Shown here: positions 59,457 through 64,000 of the stretch, one piece after another
Layout of the letters: each line of letters starts with the position of its first letter
Numbering within the stretch: position 1 is the first letter of the stretch
Source of the DNA: CAYWMY01 sp046352935
GTDB taxonomy: Bacteria; Pseudomonadota; Gammaproteobacteria; Steroidobacterales; Steroidobacteraceae
Reading direction: 5' to 3'
Length of the DNA stretch: 64,000 bases
NCBI GenBank assembly: GCA_046352935.1
Contig: JAXMGR010000020.1
Location: 1-64,000, forward strand
Program-made: the position numbers and the translations under genes
Notes under the pieces: model-generated
Databases searched by the model: none
What the model was told of the DNA's origin: nothing
The model's input: the letters and a program-made list of their open reading frames with translations, nothing else

Positions 59457-60473
59457 TCAGCCCTGGAGCGCGACGGGGGCGCGCAGCGGCCTCGCACCCG
59501 ACAGTGCGGCGAGGAGCGCGATGATCTCGGTCCAGGCCGATTCGCGCGCGATACTCTTGATGAGCCGGTCGATACGGGCCGCCTGGACCAGCAGGGAATC
59601 GACACGCTGCCGGTCGAGGCGCCGGGCCGCGCCCGACGCGAGCGCCGTGCGCCGCTCGTCGAACCGGTTCATGGCCTGACGCTGCTGCCCGGACTGCGCA
59701 CCCGCGACCGCCCGGAGTTCGCGCACGATCGCCCAGAGCACGAGCGTCGCCTCGGTGCCTTCGGCACGAAGCCCCTCGAGGATCCTGAGCGCCCGCGCCG
59801 TCTCGCCGGCGAGCGCGGCCTCGCCGAGCTGGAACACGTTGTAGCGCGCGCTGTCCGCGACCGCGTCGGCGACCGCATCCACAGAGACCGTGCCGGGCCC
59901 CAGCAGCAGGTGCAGCTTGGCGATCTCCTGGTGCGCGGCGAGCAGGTTGCCCTCCACGCGCTCGGCGATGAGCCGCGCGCCCTCGGCATCGAGCTTCAGG
60001 CCGAGCTTCGCGGCACGCGCCGTGATCCACTGCGGCAGCCGCGCGATCTCGACGGGCCAGACCTGCACGACGAGGCCGTGCGCGTCGAAGGCCTTCACCC
60101 ACGCGCTCGCGAGCACGTCCCGCTCGAGGCGCGGCGCGATCACCAGCACGCGCGTGTCGGGCCCTGGATCGGCCGCCAGCGACGCCAGCAGCCTGCCGCC
60201 GTCGGCGCCGGGCCTGCCGCCCGGCATGCGCAGCTCGATGAGGCGCTGCGAGGCAAAGAGCGACAGCGACTGGGTCGACTGCAGTACGGCGCTCCAGTCG
60301 AACCCGCGCGCCACGTCGAAGATCTCGCGCTCGGTGAAGCCCTGCTCCCGCGCGCGGCCACGGAAAGCATCGGCGGCCTCGCCGACGCCGAGCGGCTCGT
60401 CACCCGCGACCAGACACACCGCGGGCTGCCCGCGCGCGAGTTCGCGCCCCAGCTGATCGACCGAAACCTTCAC
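59457..60473 (-). CDS. holA: DNA polymerase III subunit delta
   Basis: A 338-residue clamp-loader subunit. It matches HolA across the AAA-like domains (PAVCLVAGDEPLGVGEAADA, IELRMPGGRPGADGG, AERVEGNLLAAHQEIAKLHL and SARYNVFQLGEAALAG). The start is a GTG preceded by GAGAGGGCAGGG. In most gammaproteobacteria lptE and leuS precede holA; here the upstream gene is a divergent small protein and TonB receptor, so the operon begins at holA. Confidence 0.93.
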   Translation of the reverse strand: MKVSVDQLGRELARGQPAVCLVAGDEPLGVGEAADAFRGRAREQGFTEREIFDVARGFDWSAVLQSTQSLSLFASQRLIELRMPGGRPGADGGRLLASLAADPGPDTRVLVIAPRLERDVLASAWVKAFDAHGLVVQVWPVEIARLPQWITARAAKLGLKLDAEGARLIAERVEGNLLAAHQEIAKLHLLLGPGTVSVDAVADAVADSARYNVFQLGEAALAGETARALRILEGLRAEGTEATLVLWAIVRELRAVAGAQSGQQRQAMNRFDERRTALASGAARRLDRQRVDSLLVQAARIDRLIKSIARESAWTEIIALLAALSGARPLRAPVALQG

Positions 60474-60604
60474 GCCCTGCCCTCTCCTCCGCGGCCCGCC
60501 CGGGCGATGCTGCCGCCCCCCGGGGAGGACGGTCGCGATGCGCCACGAATGTGAAGCCGCTTCATGTTCATTATGGCAGCCGCCGGGAGCGCCGGCCGAG
60601 CCGC

Positions 60605-60636
60605 TTGACAGCGCAAGCCGGGATGCGGCCTATTGT
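60605..60636 (+). promoter_or_regulatory. Candidate promoter for the small Cys/His gene and TonB receptor
   Basis: A perfect TTGACA (60,605-60,610) is followed by TATTGT (60,631-60,636), but the 20-base spacer is long. No clear Zur- or Fur-type dyad is visible in the 227-base holA gap. Confidence 0.35.
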
Positions 60637-60700
60637 GCTGGGAGCGTTCTGATCCGCCCGCACCGGTACCATCGACCATTCGGATCTCCCGAACACTGCT

Positions 60701-61021
60701 ATGGAACACCTGCACCGACTGCTCGCCTCTGCCACCGGCCGCCGCTGCGCGACGGTGCTGGCCGGCATCCTGCTGCTCGTGCAGATCGCGGCGGTCGGGC
60801 ACCTGCACCGCGTGGTTCCGGACTCCGATCGCGGCGGCCCGCACGCAATCTGCGACCTGTGCGTGGCGGCCGACCGCAGTGCCGTCGCTCCCCCGTCCGT
60901 CTCGATCGACACTCCATTCGTCGCCGCGCAAGCCCTGGCGCCGACCGCGCTGTCCGATCCTCCCGCCGCGCCGGCGCCCGGCGGGTATTCGTCACGCGCC
61001 CCTCCGCTGCCGCTCGCCTGA
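60701..61021 (+). CDS. Small exported Cys/His protein (DUF2946-like) before the TonB receptor
   Basis: A 106-residue protein with one hydrophobic helix near residues 17-34 (CATVLAGILLLVQIAAVGHL), a His/Cys segment (GHLHRV then PHAICDLCV) and a Pro/Ala-rich tail. The CxxC with nearby His residues suggests metal binding and resembles small DUF2946-type proteins found next to metal-related TonB receptors. It precedes the ZnuD-like receptor by 84 bases on the same strand. The assignment is tentative. Confidence 0.6.
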   Translation: MEHLHRLLASATGRRCATVLAGILLLVQIAAVGHLHRVVPDSDRGGPHAICDLCVAADRSAVAPPSVSIDTPFVAAQALAPTALSDPPAAPAPGGYSSRAPPLPLA

Positions 61022-61105
61022 TCGTTCACAGCCGGGAATCCGGCCTCCCCTGAACCGATCGAACGCGGATCCCGCCCGCCACGGGACCGCCCGAGCGAGC
61101 CCATC

Positions 61106-63106
61106 ATGAATTCCACGAGCCTCGTGGCCGCGGCCGTCGCGGCTTCCTTCATCGTTCATCCATCCATAGCCGCCGACGACCTGCTGCAGGAAGTGATCGT
61201 CACGGCGATGCCCATCGAGTCCGCCACCGGCGACCTCACGCAGCCCGTGTCCGTGATGACGGGCGACGAGCTGCGTGTGCGCGTCGCGCCCAGTCTCGGC
61301 GAAACGCTGGCGCAGGAACCGGGCGTCAGCTCGACGTTCTACGGACCCGCCGCATCACGACCCGTGATCCGCGGCCTGGGCGGCGACCGCGTGCAGGTGC
61401 TCGCGGACGGGCTCGCGGCCCTCGACGTGTCGGGTCTGTCCGAGGATCACGCCGTTGCGGTCGAGCCGGCGCTCGCCGAGCAGATCGAGGTCGTGCGCGG
61501 GCCCGCGACGCTGCTCTATGGCAGCGGTGCGGCTGGCGGCGTCGTCAACGTCGTGACCGCGCGCCTGCACGACGAGCGGCGCGACGACATCGGCGGTGTC
61601 GCGGAAGTGCGCGGCGACAGCGCACTCGGCGAGCGCGCCGGGGCGGGCCGCGTCGACGCGGGACTCGGCGACTTCGTGCTGCACATCGACGGAGCCTGGC
61701 GCAACACCGATGACTTCTCGATACCCGGCTTCGCCCGATCGCGGCGGCTGCGCGAGGAAGTCCCGGCTGCGGGCGAGGAGCCCACGGAGGCGCACGGCCA
61801 TGCGCCCGACACCGGCAGCGAGACGAAGAGCGGTGGCGCCGGGCTGTCGTGGATCGGCGGTCACGGTCACCTGGGACTCGCCTGGAGCGGCTTCGATTCC
61901 ACCTACGGCATTCCGCTCGCGAACGGCGCGCAGATCGAGATGCGGCAGGACCGGCTGGACCTCGACGGGCGTATCGATCTCGGCACAGGCCTTCTCCGGG
62001 CGCTCCACGTCCGCGGCCTGGTGAATTCCTACGAGCACGCCGAGATCGGGCCGGGCGGCGATATCGGCACGCGGTTCGAACTCGACGGGCACGAACTGCG
62101 CCTGATGCTGGAGCAGGCCACGATCGGCGGATTCGACGGCGTGTTCGGCCTGCAGTGGATCGGCATCGACTTCGGAGCGAGCGGCGAGGAAGCCTTCGTG
62201 CCGGGCTCGCGCACACGCAGCCTCGCCTTCTACGGCTTCGAGCAGCGCGACTTCGGGCGCTGGTCGGTCGAGTTCGGCGCGCGGCTCGAACGCATGGACA
62301 TCGAGGCCGAAGCCGCGGCTGCCCTGCCGGACTACGATGGCACGGCGCTCAGCCTCTCGGCCGGCGCGCTCTTGAAGCTCGGTGAACACCACGGCCTCGC
62401 ACTCAACGTCACGCGCACCGAGCGCCACCCGACGGCCACCGAGCTCTATGCGAACGGCCCGCATGCGGCCACACGCCAGTTCGAGATCGGCGACCCGGGT
62501 TTCGGGCGCGAACGCGCGCTCACGCTCGACCTCGGGCTGCGCCGTACCGAGGGCGCATTGCGCTACGAACTCGCCGCGTACCTGAACCGCTACGACGGCT
62601 ACATCCATCTCGCACCCGCGGGACTCGTGGCCGGTGGCGAGGAATCCCTGCCCGTGTTCCGCTTCGCGCAACGTGACGCGAAGTTCCACGGCTTCGAGGC
62701 GAGCATCGAGCGTGCGATCGACCTGGGCGGGGGCACACTGAGCCTCGGCGCGGCGGCCGATTACGTGCGCGGCCGACTCGACGGCGGCGGTGACCTGCCG
62801 CGCATGCCGCCGCTGCGGGCCGGCGCGAGCCTGCGATTCGACCGCGGCGCCTGGAGTGTCTCCGTCGACGTGCAGCACGCGTTCCGGCAGAACGACGTCG
62901 CGGCGGGCGAGCGGCCGACCGACGGCTACACGATGCTGAACGCCGACGCGAGCTGGTCACGGCTCGCCGGCACGAAGCGGTGGCTCCTGTTCCTGCGCGG
63001 CCACAACCTGCTCGACGAGGACGCCCGCCAGCACACCTCGCCGCTCAAGGACGAGCTGCCGCTGCCCGGACGCGGCGTCGCGGCCGGCATCCGACTGGAA
63101 TTCTGA
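61106..63106 (+). CDS. TonB-dependent outer-membrane receptor, ZnuD-like
   Basis: A 666-residue receptor with a signal peptide (VAAAVAASFIVHPSIAAD), a TonB box-like LQEVIVTA, a plug (SRPVIRGLGGDRVQVLADGL, PATLLYGSGAAGGVVNVV) and a beta barrel ending in aromatic EF. A loop with alternating His (EAHGHAPDTGSE), ERHPTATELYANGPHAATRQ, and HTSPLKDELPLPGRG near the end are features of ZnuD zinc receptors. Import of zinc, or another divalent metal, is inferred. It follows the small Cys/His gene. Hairpin repeat copy 6 begins 6 bases after its stop. Confidence 0.88.
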   Translation: MNSTSLVAAAVAASFIVHPSIAADDLLQEVIVTAMPIESATGDLTQPVSVMTGDELRVRVAPSLGETLAQEPGVSSTFYGPAASRPVIRGLGGDRVQVLADGLAALDVSGLSEDHAVAVEPALAEQIEVVRGPATLLYGSGAAGGVVNVVTARLHDERRDDIGGVAEVRGDSALGERAGAGRVDAGLGDFVLHIDGAWRNTDDFSIPGFARSRRLREEVPAAGEEPTEAHGHAPDTGSETKSGGAGLSWIGGHGHLGLAWSGFDSTYGIPLANGAQIEMRQDRLDLDGRIDLGTGLLRALHVRGLVNSYEHAEIGPGGDIGTRFELDGHELRLMLEQATIGGFDGVFGLQWIGIDFGASGEEAFVPGSRTRSLAFYGFEQRDFGRWSVEFGARLERMDIEAEAAAALPDYDGTALSLSAGALLKLGEHHGLALNVTRTERHPTATELYANGPHAATRQFEIGDPGFGRERALTLDLGLRRTEGALRYELAAYLNRYDGYIHLAPAGLVAGGEESLPVFRFAQRDAKFHGFEASIERAIDLGGGTLSLGAAADYVRGRLDGGGDLPRMPPLRAGASLRFDRGAWSVSVDVQHAFRQNDVAAGERPTDGYTMLNADASWSRLAGTKRWLLFLRGHNLLDEDARQHTSPLKDELPLPGRGVAAGIRLEF

Positions 63107-63111
63107 CAAGC

Positions 63112-63280
63112 CGGAAATGCGGGCATTCGTCATGTCCGCGCGACCACCTCCCGGAAGCGCGGGTGCGCAGGAGGCCCGGCGAACGAGCGTAAAGATCTGG
63201 CGCGAGAGAGCCGGGCCTCCGTCGACAGCCCGCGCTTCCGGCGCCTTCGTCTCAGGAGATGACGAATGACCCCGTTTCCG
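63112..63280. repeat. Dispersed nested-hairpin repeat, copy 6
   Basis: Outer arms 63,112-63,133 and 63,259-63,280 pair with about four mismatches. The inner stem CCGGAAGCGCGGG (63,151-63,163) pairs perfectly with 63,229-63,241 and differs from GACGCGCGGGC of the other copies. The middle stem GGAGGCCCGGC (63,170-63,180) pairs with 63,210-63,220. The centre at 63,185 is identical to copy 1 over 20 bases. Confidence 0.9.
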
Positions 63281-63317
63281 CTTGCCGCGTGCGGCGCGTC
63301 CTTGCGAGACTGAGGCC

Positions 63318-64000
63318 ATGAACGCGTCACGCCGCACGCTGTATCCGGAAGTCGAACCGTATCGCCACGGTCAGCTCGACGTCGGCGACGGACACTCCAT
63401 CTACTGGGAGGAATGCGGCAATCCGCGAGGCAAGCCCGCCGTGTTCGTCCACGGCGGCCCCGGGGCGGGCGCCGACGCACGCTCACGCCGCTTCTTCGAT
63501 CCCGCGCGCTACCGCATCGTCGTGTTCGACCAGCGCGGCTGCGGACGCAGCATCCCCCATGCGAGCCTGGACGCCAACACGACCTGGCACCTCGTCGCCG
63601 ACATGGAGCGCCTGCGCGACTTCCTCGGCATCGACCGCTGGCTCGTGTTCGGCGGCTCGTGGGGTTCGACGCTCTCGCTCGCCTACGCCCAGACGCACCC
63701 GAACCGCGTCACGGAGCTCGTGCTGCGCGGAATCTTCCTGTTGCGCCGGCGCGAGATCGAGTGGTTCTACCAGTCCGGCACCGATGCGATCTACCCGGAC
63801 GCCTGGGAAGCCTATCGCGACGCGATCCCGCCGGAGGAACGCGGCGACATGATCCGCGCCTATTACCGGCGTCTGACCGGCAACGATCCCGCAGTGGCGC
63901 AGGCGGCCGCACGCGCATGGTCCGTCTGGGAAGGCTCGACCTCGCACCTGATCCCGGGCGAAGCCACGGTCGCACACTGGAGCGAGGAGCGCTACGCCCT
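63318..64000 (+). CDS. pip: Prolyl iminopeptidase, 3' end beyond the window
   Basis: The first 227 residues of an S33 alpha/beta-hydrolase. Visible are the oxyanion-hole motif VFVHGGPGAGADARSRRFFD, the VVFDQRGCGRS strand and the nucleophile elbow VFGGSWGSTLSLAYAQTHP; the catalytic Asp and His lie past the right edge. It releases N-terminal proline from peptides. Sequence and spacing match the proteobacterial pip family. The start ATG lies 38 bases after hairpin repeat copy 6. Confidence 0.93.
   Translation, partial: MNASRRTLYPEVEPYRHGQLDVGDGHSIYWEECGNPRGKPAVFVHGGPGAGADARSRRFFDPARYRIVVFDQRGCGRSIPHASLDANTTWHLVADMERLRDFLGIDRWLVFGGSWGSTLSLAYAQTHPNRVTELVLRGIFLLRRREIEWFYQSGTDAIYPDAWEAYRDAIPPEERGDMIRAYYRRLTGNDPAVAQAAARAWSVWEGSTSHLIPGEATVAHWSEERYA

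Overview
The window is a GC-rich, gene-dense chromosomal segment of a gammaproteobacterium. The evidence is the conserved blocks ygfB-pepP-ubiH-ubiI divergent from zapA-ssrS(6S RNA)-fau, holA-nadD-rsfS-rlmH-maf-rng-yhdP-tldD, rplM-rpsI, a Clp/CRP-type regulator, coq7 and purEK. Base composition, the Clp-like regulator and the gene order resemble the Xanthomonadales/Nevskiales/Steroidobacter side of the class, but that placement is inference. No rRNA, integrase, transposase or CRISPR array was seen. The only tRNA is tRNA-Gln(CTG).

Layout. 1-18,155 (all minus strand) is an accessory secretion region. It holds the 5' part of a DUF882/M15 peptidase-like gene, a decayed hlyD fragment, a vapBC pair with its palindrome, then a type I secretion operon reading leftward: HlyB-like ABC transporter, HlyD adaptor, an unrecognised membrane protein, and a giant RTX protein of about 3985 residues. 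The giant protein has an N-terminal lipase-like domain and 20 tandem modules of about 87 residues. 18,156-18,700 is non-coding and holds a dyad and the first hairpin repeat.

18,701-25,367 (minus) carries a pfkB kinase, a double DegP-like protease whose second half is catalytically dead, Sua5/TsaC, an ornithine-type decarboxylase, and dgkA upstream. 25,552-28,209 (plus) carries ispG, a pterin carbinolamine dehydratase and an aldo/keto reductase. 28,409-33,346 (minus) carries a DUF4199 protein, two Ubi hydroxylases, pepP and ygfB. 33,510-36,536 (plus) carries a ZapB-like coiled coil, zapA, 6S RNA, fau, an EVE protein, a 21-residue lysine peptide gene with its own promoter and terminator, and rpiA. 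36,564-37,252 is a dense non-coding stretch: two hairpin repeats, two copies of one terminator, a tRNA-like multi-hairpin unit and tRNA-Gln. Then come rplM-rpsI, coq7, clp, rpe, djlA, purC, a YihY/BrkB protein, pmbA, darP (yjgA), purEK, an ExeA-like ATPase fused to an FHA domain, the leftward tldD-to-holA run, a small Cys/His protein with a ZnuD-like TonB receptor, and a truncated prolyl iminopeptidase at the right edge.

The most interesting unexplained structures are: (1) six dispersed 150-210 bp intergenic elements, each a nested long hairpin with stems that change in compensatory fashion between copies; (2) a 129-nt unit beside tRNA-Gln that keeps the tRNA acceptor stem and CCA end but replaces the interior with five mini-hairpins with GNA-type loops; (3) the giant RTX lipase operon, with three perfect 12-bp repeats just before the RTX ribosome binding site and an orphan membrane protein between adaptor and substrate; (4) several genes whose -10 box sits exactly 6 nt before the ATG, predicting leaderless mRNAs.
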